Shown: positions 7,012 to 12,002 of the stretch, one piece after another
How the letters are laid out: the number at the start of each line of letters is the position of its first letter
Position numbering within the stretch: the stretch's first letter is position 1
DNA from: Asaia bogorensis
GTDB taxonomy: Bacteria > Pseudomonadota > Alphaproteobacteria > Acetobacterales > Acetobacteraceae
Length of the DNA stretch: 12,002 bases
Assembly (NCBI GenBank): GCA_945873675.1
Contig: CAMCEP010000058.1
Location: 1-12,002, forward strand
Direction of reading: 5' to 3'
The notes under the pieces: generated by a model
What the model was told of the DNA's origin: nothing
What the model saw: the letters and a program-made list of their open reading frames with translations, nothing else
The model's database searches: none
Translations under genes and position numbers: made by a program

Positions 7012-8001
7012 TCAGGCGCCTTGCAATTGCACCTTTTCTTCGGATTTCTCGGCAGCGTGATGGAAATTGGCGCGCTGATAGCCGGTCATGAAATCGGGAT
7101 AGATGATCGGTTCCATGCGCGCTGCGGCGCCATCAGCGGTGATCGGCGCCATGACAGCCCGGTAATTCGCATCCATGAAGAAAGGTATCGCATAACGTTC
7201 GCGGCCCGATCGATTGATCACGCGATGCGGTGTCGCGAGGAAGCGATTATCCGTCCAACGCCGGAGCATCATCCCGCCATTGATCAAAAGCGCGCCTTCG
7301 GGTGCAGGCGCATCCAACCAGCGCCCATCGGGCAAGCGAAGCGACAGGCCCGGCACCTTGTTCTGCGCCAGGATGGTCATGAAGCTTGTATCCATATGGG
7401 GCGCGATGCCGAATTCATTCTCGGGCGCGGTTGGCTCCTGCGGCGGGTAGTGGGACATGCGCAGCGTGAACATCGGCTCCTGGAAGAAGGGCGTGAAGTA
7501 ATCCGCGGGCAGGCCAAGCGCGCGGGCATAAATCGGCAAAAGCGCCAAGCCCAGGCCTTCAAATGCGCCCATGGCCTGCAAGATATTTTCCCGAAAGCCC
7601 GGCAAAGCCGGCCATTGATTGGCGCCACGAAACCGGACCTGCCCGATCACATCGGGATGATCCGCAGGCAGATCGCGCTTGAAAAATACAGCTTCATTGG
7701 CATTGGGCAGCGCCACTTCGCCCACCGCATTCACGCGCGTGGTGGCACCCCGCATCGGCATATAGCCGATATTGTGTTCATTGATCTTGAGCGCCAGCTT
7801 CGCATCCAATGACTGCGCATGAAAGCGCGCTGCCTCGGCGAAGGTTTGATCAAGCAGCGCTTGAGGGATGCCGTGATTGCGGACGAAATAAAACCCAACC
7901 TCGGTAAAGGCCTGGCGCAATTCTTCACCCAGTCTTTCGAGGGCTCCCGGCGCGCCGGCACGCAAGGGCGCAAGATCAAGAACGGGAATGCTGTCGGGCA
8001 T
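7012..8001 (-). CDS. Fe(II)/2-oxoglutarate-dependent oxygenase, isopenicillin-N-synthase-like family
   Basis: A cytoplasmic non-haem iron oxygenase of 329 residues, normal for the family. The N-terminal DIOX_N-like region reads IPVLDLAPL at 5-13 and GFYFVRNHGI at 36-45. The C-terminal double-stranded beta-helix supplies the metal triad: H202-x-D204 in APHMDTSF, and H259 in ATPHRVINRSGRERYAI. R269 is the expected 2-oxoglutarate-binding arginine, but the usual Ser of the R-x-S motif is Ala271 (RYAIPFF). Bacterial members hydroxylate, desaturate or cyclise small molecules; the substrate here is unknown. The start is set at the ATG at 8001 because family proteins begin just before the IPVxDL strand. 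An upstream ATG at 8034 (GTG at 8037) would add 11-12 residues. It lies 67 nt after the thiol dioxygenase gene and is probably co-transcribed. Confidence 0.9.
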   Translation of the reverse strand: MPDSIPVLDLAPLRAGAPGALERLGEELRQAFTEVGFYFVRNHGIPQALLDQTFAEAARFHAQSLDAKLALKINEHNIGYMPMRGATTRVNAVGEVALPNANEAVFFKRDLPADHPDVIGQVRFRGANQWPALPGFRENILQAMGAFEGLGLALLPIYARALGLPADYFTPFFQEPMFTLRMSHYPPQEPTAPENEFGIAPHMDTSFMTILAQNKVPGLSLRLPDGRWLDAPAPEGALLINGGMMLRRWTDNRFLATPHRVINRSGRERYAIPFFMDANYRAVMAPITADGAAARMEPIIYPDFMTGYQRANFHHAAEKSEEKVQLQGA

Positions 8002-8068
8002 GGCGAATGATCCCTGCTTATCGGCGGGCAGCATCACGCTTCAGACGAAAGGGCGCAAGGGGCCCCGT

Positions 8069-8689
8069 TCAATTGGCCGAGCGACTCAAATCCCAAAGAT
8101 TAGGCACGGACTTATTGTCATAGCCCGAGATGAAATACTCAGGCTGGCTGGTTTCGGCATTGAACATGGCACGCTTCACAGCACCGATATTGGCACCATA
8201 AACATGGATGCTGATGCTGGTGCGCCCTTCGACCGCGTTTTCGACGCGATGCGTGTCGTAGTTATCGCTGCTCAAGACCACCACATCGCCGCGTTTGGCC
8301 CGGTCCACGCGCCCAGGGCGCATCGGCCCACCATTCGGGTCCGCGACCATTTCGGTGGAAATCTCCTCACCCTGATGTACGCCAACCAAGCCCCAGACCG
8401 TGTGGTTATGGACGGGCGTCTGCTGCCCCGGCCCCCAGACGAAGCAAACAACCGAGAAACGCTCCTGCGGGTCGCAATGGAGCAGTAATTGCCGATAGGT
8501 ATCGGTTGGCGCCGTATATTCCTCGGGCAGCCAATTTTCGGACAGGACAAGCTTGCGCAGCAGAAGCGGCGCTTCTTTCAGGAAACGTCCCTCATCCGCC
8601 CCAGCATCGGCCAAAGCGGTCATGCCGCGGACAAAATCTCGCAGGGGCGAAATGTCTTGCACGAGCGGAGCTCCCATATCTGTGGCCAT
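8069..8689 (-). CDS. Thiol dioxygenase of the cysteine dioxygenase family, probably 3-mercaptopropionate dioxygenase-like
   Basis: A cupin-fold mononuclear iron enzyme (206 residues) that adds O2 to a thiol to give a sulfinate. The three-His facial triad is visible: H94 and H96 in PVHNHTVWG, and H147 in YDTHRVENA. An outer-sphere Ser-His-Tyr triad follows in SIHVYG (S160, H162, Y164). Arg173 in IGAVKR sits where I recall the carboxylate-binding Arg168 of the Azotobacter 3-mercaptopropionate dioxygenase, with spacing consistent from H147 onward. No Cys follows the HxH motif, so the Cys-Tyr cofactor of mammalian cysteine dioxygenase is absent. Together these favour an arginine-type, 3-mercaptopropionate-preferring enzyme, although cysteine or cysteamine cannot be excluded. 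The start is uncertain: ATG at 8689 is used, ATG at 8677 is equally family-like, and TTG at 8719 would add 10 residues. It lies between the dehydrogenase (51 nt upstream) and the Fe(II) oxygenase. Confidence 0.9.
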   Translation of the reverse strand: MATDMGAPLVQDISPLRDFVRGMTALADAGADEGRFLKEAPLLLRKLVLSENWLPEEYTAPTDTYRQLLLHCDPQERFSVVCFVWGPGQQTPVHNHTVWGLVGVHQGEEISTEMVADPNGGPMRPGRVDRAKRGDVVVLSSDNYDTHRVENAVEGRTSISIHVYGANIGAVKRAMFNAETSQPEYFISGYDNKSVPNLWDLSRSAN

Positions 8690-8710
8690 AAGAATTGAAT
8701 ATTTTTTGGG

Positions 8711-8732
8711 CAACTTCAACTTTTAGTTTTAG
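8711..8732. repeat. Two short tandem hexamer duplications in an AT-rich gap
   Basis: CAACTT occurs twice in tandem (8711-8722) and overlaps a tandem TTTTAG pair (8721-8732). The sequence TGGGCA flanks the block on both sides (8707-8712 and 8733-8738). The gap between the dehydrogenase and thiol dioxygenase genes is markedly AT-rich against its surroundings. Its function is unknown; simple slippage is the plainest explanation. Confidence 0.4.
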
Positions 8733-8740
8733 TGGGCACT

Positions 8741-9808
8741 TCAAAGCCCCTCTGCAGTAAGCACGATTCGGCCCGTCACCTTTCCTTCCCGCAGCCGGTT
8801 CAGCGCTGTATCAGCCTGATTGAGCGGCATGCGGGTAATGGGAATGCCCGGCAGGCCACCTTTCTGCGCGATCCCCATCAATTCGCGCAACTCCTTGACA
8901 TTGCCCACATATGATCCCTGGATCGTGAGTGCACGCATGGGCATGACAGGAAGCGGTACGGCCAATTCACCACCGAAAAGCCCGACTTGCACCAGTTTGC
9001 CGCCCTTACGCAGCGCATCAAAGGCGCTCCGCGCGGTTTCCGTCCCATTCACCAGGTCAATAATGGCGCGCACCGGCCCGCCACAGGCTTCCATGATCCG
9101 CTTGGCGGTTTCCGCATCGCCGCCCTGGACGATATCAGTAGCGCCTTCCCGCTTGGCGACTTCAAGCTTGGCTGGGCTGACATCCACCACCACAATCCGC
9201 CGATGGCCCATGGCCTTCAGCACCGCAATCGCGTTCAGGCCGAGCCCTCCGGCGCCGATCAGCACAATCGGTTCATCCGCCGGCATGGGCATGACTTTGT
9301 TGATGGCGCTGAACACCGTAATGCCCGAACAGGCATAGGTCGCGGCCAAGGCGGGATCGAGGCTACCCACTGGCACCAGATGCCGCGGCTCCGGCGCCAG
9401 CACATGGGTCGCATAGCCGCCATGCTGATAAACGCCGAGGCTTTTTGGCGTGAGGCACATATTATCCTCATCCGCGCGGCAGGCTTCGCAGGTGCCGCAG
9501 CCCACCCAGGGGAAGACCACCATATGGTCGCCGACCTTCAGGCCCGCGCCATTGGCATCTGGCCCCCATTTCAGCACGCGCCCCACAATTTCATGCCCCA
9601 TCGCAAGCGGCAGCTTCACGCCGCGATCGGAAAGTTTCAGGTAGCCGCGCGATCCCAGATCATAGCCGCCTTCCCAAATATGCAGATCGGAATGGCAAAC
9701 ACCCGCATGGGTGATTTCCAGCAATACCTGCTGGCCAGTGGGTTCGGGCGTCGGGATGGAGATTTCCTGAAGGGGCTTACCGGCTTCAACTACGGCCCAG
9801 GCGCGCAT
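8741..9808 (-). CDS. Zinc-dependent NAD(P) alcohol dehydrogenase, medium-chain family
   Basis: A 355-residue cytosolic MDR-family dehydrogenase that should interconvert an alcohol and an aldehyde or ketone. Catalytic zinc ligands are visible: C38 (GVCHSD), H71-E72 (MGHEIVG) and C160 (TYACSG). The structural-zinc lobe is complete, with C104, C107, C110 and C118 in CGTCEACRADEDNMC. The Rossmann motif IGAGGLGLNAI is at 184-194, with acidic D209 after VVV, which favours NAD over NADP. The start is set at 9808, where AGGAAG lies 6 nt upstream; ATGs at 9823 and 9850 in the same frame lack a ribosome site. It is the first gene of the run leading to the two oxygenases and the LivK-like receptor, and it is divergent from the yidB-like gene. 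The physiological alcohol is unknown; chain-length or enantiomer preference cannot be read from the sequence. Confidence 0.94.
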   Translation of the reverse strand: MRAWAVVEAGKPLQEISIPTPEPTGQQVLLEITHAGVCHSDLHIWEGGYDLGSRGYLKLSDRGVKLPLAMGHEIVGRVLKWGPDANGAGLKVGDHMVVFPWVGCGTCEACRADEDNMCLTPKSLGVYQHGGYATHVLAPEPRHLVPVGSLDPALAATYACSGITVFSAINKVMPMPADEPIVLIGAGGLGLNAIAVLKAMGHRRIVVVDVSPAKLEVAKREGATDIVQGGDAETAKRIMEACGGPVRAIIDLVNGTETARSAFDALRKGGKLVQVGLFGGELAVPLPVMPMRALTIQGSYVGNVKELRELMGIAQKGGLPGIPITRMPLNQADTALNRLREGKVTGRIVLTAEGL

Positions 9809-9814
9809 GGCTGA

Positions 9815-9821
9815 CTTCCTC
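9815..9821 (-). promoter_or_regulatory. Shine-Dalgarno fixing the dehydrogenase start
   Basis: Minus-strand GAGGAAG lies 6 nt before the ATG at 9808. It favours MRAWAVVEAG as the true N-terminus over the two upstream in-frame ATGs. Confidence 0.65.
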
Positions 9822-9840
9822 ATTTCTTGGCGTTGGCTGC

Positions 9841-9869
9841 ATGGGACCAAGCCCGCGCCTTCCGGTCAA
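9841..9869 (-). promoter_or_regulatory. Possible promoter of the dehydrogenase-oxygenase run
   Basis: Minus-strand TTGACC (9869-9864) is five of six to the -35 consensus. A 17-nt spacer leads to TCCCAT (9846-9841), a poor -10. Initiation would fall near 9834, giving a leader of about 26 nt that contains the ribosome site. The geometry is good and the -10 is weak. Confidence 0.35.
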
Positions 9870-9901
9870 GCGCTGCGGCGCGGTGGCCGCTCTATTTTGT
9901 T

Positions 9902-9929
9902 TTGACGCCGCACAAAAGCCGCCTAAACT
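9902..9929 (+). promoter_or_regulatory. Probable sigma70 promoter of the yidB-like gene
   Basis: TTGACG (9902-9907) and TAAACT (9924-9929) are spaced by 16 nt. Initiation near 9936 would leave a leader of about 20 nt carrying GGAGGG (9943-9948), which is 6 nt before the ATG. This also argues that the coding region starts at 9955, not at the in-frame ATG at 9841. Confidence 0.55.
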
Positions 9930-9954
9930 GCTGTCCTCAACCGGAGGGCCGAGC

Positions 9955-10683
9955 ATGAGCAATCAATGGGGCCAGGGCGCTGGCGGCGGAATTGGTGATT
10001 TACTGGGCGCCATGATGGGGGGCGGTTCGGCTGACGGCCTCGCTTCCCTCGTTGGCAAGCTGCAACAAGGCGGGCTTCAGCAGGAAGTGGAAAGCTGGGT
10101 CGGCACCGGCGAGAATATGCCCGTTGCACCAGAAAAACTGGCCCAGGCCTTTGGTGGCGATGAATTGATGGGGCTGGCGCAACGCTTTGGCGGCGGCGCT
10201 GCTTCCGGCGGCGCCATGGCGGGCATTTTGGCGCAGCTTTTACCGGCGGTGATCAATGGCATGACACCGCAAGGCCGCTTGCCGCAATCGCAAGCCGATA
10301 TGGGCGGCGGGCTTGGCGATGTGCTGGGTAGCGTTCTGTCAGGCATGATGGGCGGGCAGCCGCAACAACAACCGCAGCAGGGCGGCCTTGGTGATGTTCT
10401 TGGCGCGCTGATGGGCGCCATGTCGGGTGCCGGCGCGCAGCCGCAGGCCGGTGGCGGTCTTGGGGGCTTGCTCGGGACATTGTTGGCCGGCGCTGGCGCC
10501 GCTACGGCAGCGGGTATGGCTGGAAAAGGTGGCAAGGTTCTGCCGCCGGGTGATGATTTGCCGACCAAGCCCGCCGCGCTTGGTGGCAGCGGCAGGGGTG
10601 GTGCTGGCAGCGGCTACCGCGATAATGATGTGGACCCGCGCAACCCGCTCGGCGATCCAGGCGGGTTGTTTCGGCGGCGTTAA
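9955..10683 (+). CDS. YidB-family (DUF937) protein with an extended Gly/Gln-rich tail
   Basis: A 242-residue protein whose first ~110 residues match the YidB/DUF937 pattern. LVGKLQQGGLQQEVESWVGT (32-51) continues into GENMPVAPEKLAQAFGGDEL, then LAQLLPAVINGMTPQGRLP (92-110). YidB itself is about 130 residues and its function is not established. Here a second half of about 130 residues is added, rich in Gly, Ala, Gln and Pro. The octapeptide-like motif GG-[IL]-G-[DG]-[VL]-L-G occurs four times (about 11-18, 118-125, 143-150 and 168-175), each followed by a small hydrophobic run. The C-terminus is charged (NDVDPRNPLGDP, ending FRRR). No signal peptide is visible. The start at 9955 is chosen for GGAGGG 6 nt upstream. 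It is a single gene, divergent from the dehydrogenase and convergent with the Bug receptor. The family call is good; the role is unknown. Confidence 0.85.
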   Translation: MSNQWGQGAGGGIGDLLGAMMGGGSADGLASLVGKLQQGGLQQEVESWVGTGENMPVAPEKLAQAFGGDELMGLAQRFGGGAASGGAMAGILAQLLPAVINGMTPQGRLPQSQADMGGGLGDVLGSVLSGMMGGQPQQQPQQGGLGDVLGALMGAMSGAGAQPQAGGGLGGLLGTLLAGAGAATAAGMAGKGGKVLPPGDDLPTKPAALGGSGRGGAGSGYRDNDVDPRNPLGDPGGLFRRR

Positions 10684-10709
10684 CACGCCACCGCCGATAC
10701 GGGTGGGGT

Positions 10710-11681
10710 TCAATCCGGACGGATATTGTTCTCCCGCACCACCCTGCCCCAGGTGGCGATCTGGGCGGAGAGGAATTGCGTAAACGCGCCCTCCCCCTGC
10801 GGGTTCAGGTCTATGCCAAGGCCAAGGATGCGCTGACGCAGTTCTGGCACCTCCAAGGCCTTACGCACGGCCGCTTCCATGCGCGACTTGATCGCCTCTG
10901 GCAGCCGCGCAGGACCTAGGAAACCCCAAAAGGCCCGGGAATCAATGCCAGTAATGCCGAGTTCGGTCATGCTTGGCACATTCGGAATATTGGGGCTGCG
11001 CGTGGCGCTGGTTTGCGCGAGGGGCACCAGCGTACCAGCATCGATATGCACGCCAAGCGCAGGGCGGGTTGCGACGGGCAAATCCACCTCACCGGCAGCC
11101 GCCGCGACCGCAAGCGGGCCGCCGCCACGATAGGGCACATGCACCAGCTTGAAGTCGCCGGCGCGCTGGATGAGTTCCATGGTCAAATGCGCCAAGCTAC
11201 CATTGCCTATGGTGCCGTAAGTGACGGTCTCGGGCTTGGCCTTCGCTGCCGCCACCACATCGGCGAAACTCCGATAGGGGCGTGTGCGATGCGCGGTCAG
11301 TACCATGGGCGCGGTGCCGAACAACAATAAGGACGTCAAATCGCGTTCGGTATCAAAGCCCATATTCGCGATAAGCGCTGGATTGACCGCATGCGTGTCA
11401 AACACGATGAGCCAGGTATTTCCATCCGGCGCCGCGCGCGCGACCTGCGCGGTACCGAGTGAGCCAGAAGCGCCACCGCGATTTTCGACAATGAAGGGAA
11501 CGCCGAATTCGGCCTGAAAATAGGGTTGCAGCAGCCGTGCCAGCGCATCGGTTGACCCGCCCGGCGGGAATGGCACCACGATACGGATCGGACCATTCGG
11601 CCAGGCGCCTTGCGCGCTGGCGACATGCGGCGCGGCCAATAACGCCGGCATGGCGGCAAGGATGGCGCGTTTGGTGAACAT
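10710..11681 (-). CDS. Bug-family (TctC-like) periplasmic tripartite tricarboxylate receptor
   Basis: A 323-residue extracytoplasmic solute receptor of the Bug family. It starts with a signal peptide (basic MFTKR, hydrophobic Ala/Leu core, likely cleavage after ASA at 23). The signature VVPFPPGGSTD at 35-45 forms the first ligand loop. ENRGGASG (66-73), YGTIGNGSLAHLTMEL (155-170) and HVPYRGGGP (181-189) follow, as usual. Bug proteins bind carboxylates and related small organic acids and, where a TctA/TctB membrane pair is present, feed it; no such pair is seen here, as is common for orphan Bug genes. GGAGAAG (11688-11694) lies 6 nt before the ATG. It begins 27 nt after the TelA-like stop, so read-through from that gene is possible. 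It is convergent with the yidB-like gene with only 26 nt between stops. Ligand unknown. Confidence 0.95.
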   Translation of the reverse strand: MFTKRAILAAMPALLAAPHVASAQGAWPNGPIRIVVPFPPGGSTDALARLLQPYFQAEFGVPFIVENRGGASGSLGTAQVARAAPDGNTWLIVFDTHAVNPALIANMGFDTERDLTSLLLFGTAPMVLTAHRTRPYRSFADVVAAAKAKPETVTYGTIGNGSLAHLTMELIQRAGDFKLVHVPYRGGGPLAVAAAAGEVDLPVATRPALGVHIDAGTLVPLAQTSATRSPNIPNVPSMTELGITGIDSRAFWGFLGPARLPEAIKSRMEAAVRKALEVPELRQRILGLGIDLNPQGEGAFTQFLSAQIATWGRVVRENNIRPD

Positions 11682-11687
11682 GTAAGG

Positions 11688-11694
11688 CTTCTCC
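11688..11694 (-). promoter_or_regulatory. Shine-Dalgarno of the Bug receptor
   Basis: Minus-strand GGAGAAG ends 6 nt before the ATG at 11681. It gives the receptor its own ribosome site inside the short gap after the TelA-like gene. Confidence 0.6.
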
Positions 11695-11708
11695 AGGTAT
11701 TTTTTGGT

Positions 11709-12002
11709 TCAGGTTTTTGGCGCCGGCGGTATGGCCTTCGCAGCCATTAGCGCGCGCCTGATTTCGGCTTCTGCCTTGTCCAATTCCACCGCCGCATCGG
11801 CGCGCTGGGCGCGGGCGCGTTCAGCGATATTGAGGCTGTCTTCAATCGTCGCGACCAGCAGCTGATTGGCCTGCTTCACTGCGGCCAGATCAAACACGCC
11901 GCGTTCAATTTCTGTCCGCGCTTCGGCATTGCCCTGGCGCAGCCTTTCGGCATTCGCGGTCAGCAATTCATTGGTCAGGTCATTGGCCTGCTTCAGCGTC
12001 TG
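11709..12002 (-). CDS. TelA-like toxic anion resistance family protein, C-terminal end only
   Basis: The last 97 residues of a minus-strand gene that enters from the right edge; the frame is open to base 12002. The visible part is helical and highly charged, with Ala, Glu, Arg and Leu heptad-like spacing. It contains TNELLTANAERLRQGNAEAR (10-29 of the visible part), IERGVFDLAAVKQANQLLV, ATIEDSLNIAERARAQRADA and VELDKAEAEIRRAL. This matches the C-terminal pattern of TelA/PF05816 proteins, where a long alpha-helical region ends in an IEE-type helix followed by a basic KR stretch and AEVEL. The family is named for tellurite and toxic anion resistance and is often found with TerD or stress genes, but its molecular role is not settled. 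A short Pro-rich tail (IPPAPKT) ends the protein. Its neighbour downstream is the Bug receptor. Confidence 0.8.
   Translation of the reverse strand, partial: QTLKQANDLTNELLTANAERLRQGNAEARTEIERGVFDLAAVKQANQLLVATIEDSLNIAERARAQRADAAVELDKAEAEIRRALMAAKAIPPAPKT

Noticed and set aside
7002..7015. Inverted repeat CTGAG-GACT-CTCAG at the 3' end of the Fe(II) oxygenase gene
   Set aside because: It partly lies in the coding end, has a 5-bp stem and is followed by G-rich rather than T-rich sequence, so it is not convincing as a terminator.
8690..8719. Promoter directly upstream of the thiol dioxygenase (AT-rich TATTCAAT with TTGAAG)
   Set aside because: The hexamers are spaced only about 12 nt apart and no other acceptable -35 is found. 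AT-richness alone is not evidence.
10684..10709. Possible terminator between the convergent yidB-like and Bug genes (CCACC 10688-10692 with GGTGG 10702-10706)
   Set aside because: The stem is only 5 bp with a 9-nt loop and there is no T-tract on either strand.
1..12002. CRISPR arrays, tRNA or rRNA genes, insertion sequences, phage or integrase genes
   Set aside because: None seen: no regularly spaced repeats, no cloverleaf-like segment noticed in the gaps, no transposase or integrase motifs. The gaps are too short to hold most of these.

Overview
This is a GC-rich bacterial window. It carries many Tat-signal periplasmic solute-binding proteins (SBPs), a Bug/TctC-type SBP, a GtrA protein and a YidB-family protein. 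That mix is typical of free-living Alphaproteobacteria, and the style resembles Acetobacteraceae/Roseomonas-like or other Rhodospirillales. The taxonomic guess is inference, because no rRNA or tRNA gene is present. I see no insertion sequence, integrase, CRISPR array or tRNA. Nearly all genes lie on the minus strand; gtrA and the yidB-like gene are the two exceptions.

Layout from left to right. (1) 1-4854, minus strand: an opp/dpp-type ABC uptake operon, transcribed as SBP-A (4854-3262), SBP-B (3040-1439), DppB-like permease (1405-464), DppC-like permease (464 to beyond the left edge). The two binding proteins are diverged paralogues in tandem. The permeases overlap by one base (TGATG). (2) 4855-5185: a spacer with the SBP-A leader and one doubtful 63-codon reading frame. 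(3) 5186-5638, plus strand: a gtrA-like membrane protein, followed by a strong bidirectional terminator (5641-5667) shared with the convergent gene. (4) 5681-9808, minus strand: a probable operon transcribed as zinc alcohol dehydrogenase, cysteine-dioxygenase-fold thiol dioxygenase (residues fit 3-mercaptopropionate dioxygenase), isopenicillin-N-synthase-like Fe(II)/2-oxoglutarate oxygenase, and a LivK-like SBP. (5) 9955-10683, plus strand: a YidB-like protein with a long Gly/Gln-rich tail, divergent from the dehydrogenase and with its own plausible sigma70 promoter. (6) 10710-12002, minus strand: a Bug-family SBP downstream of the 3' end of a TelA-like gene that runs off the right edge.

How they may work together. 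The left block is an importer for peptides or a similar small organic solute. The central block pairs one binding protein with three oxidative enzymes, so it may import and oxidise an organosulfur or other small organic compound; this is the most interesting hypothesis here, and it rests on gene order and active-site residues only. Four binding proteins of three families fall within about 10 kb. The LivK-like and Bug-type proteins have no cognate permease genes in the window.

Several starts were moved downstream of the longest open frame where a Shine-Dalgarno (SD) sequence sits just before an internal ATG: the LivK-like gene (6919), the dehydrogenase (9808) and the yidB-like gene (9955). Starts of the thiol dioxygenase and the Fe(II) oxygenase are less certain.
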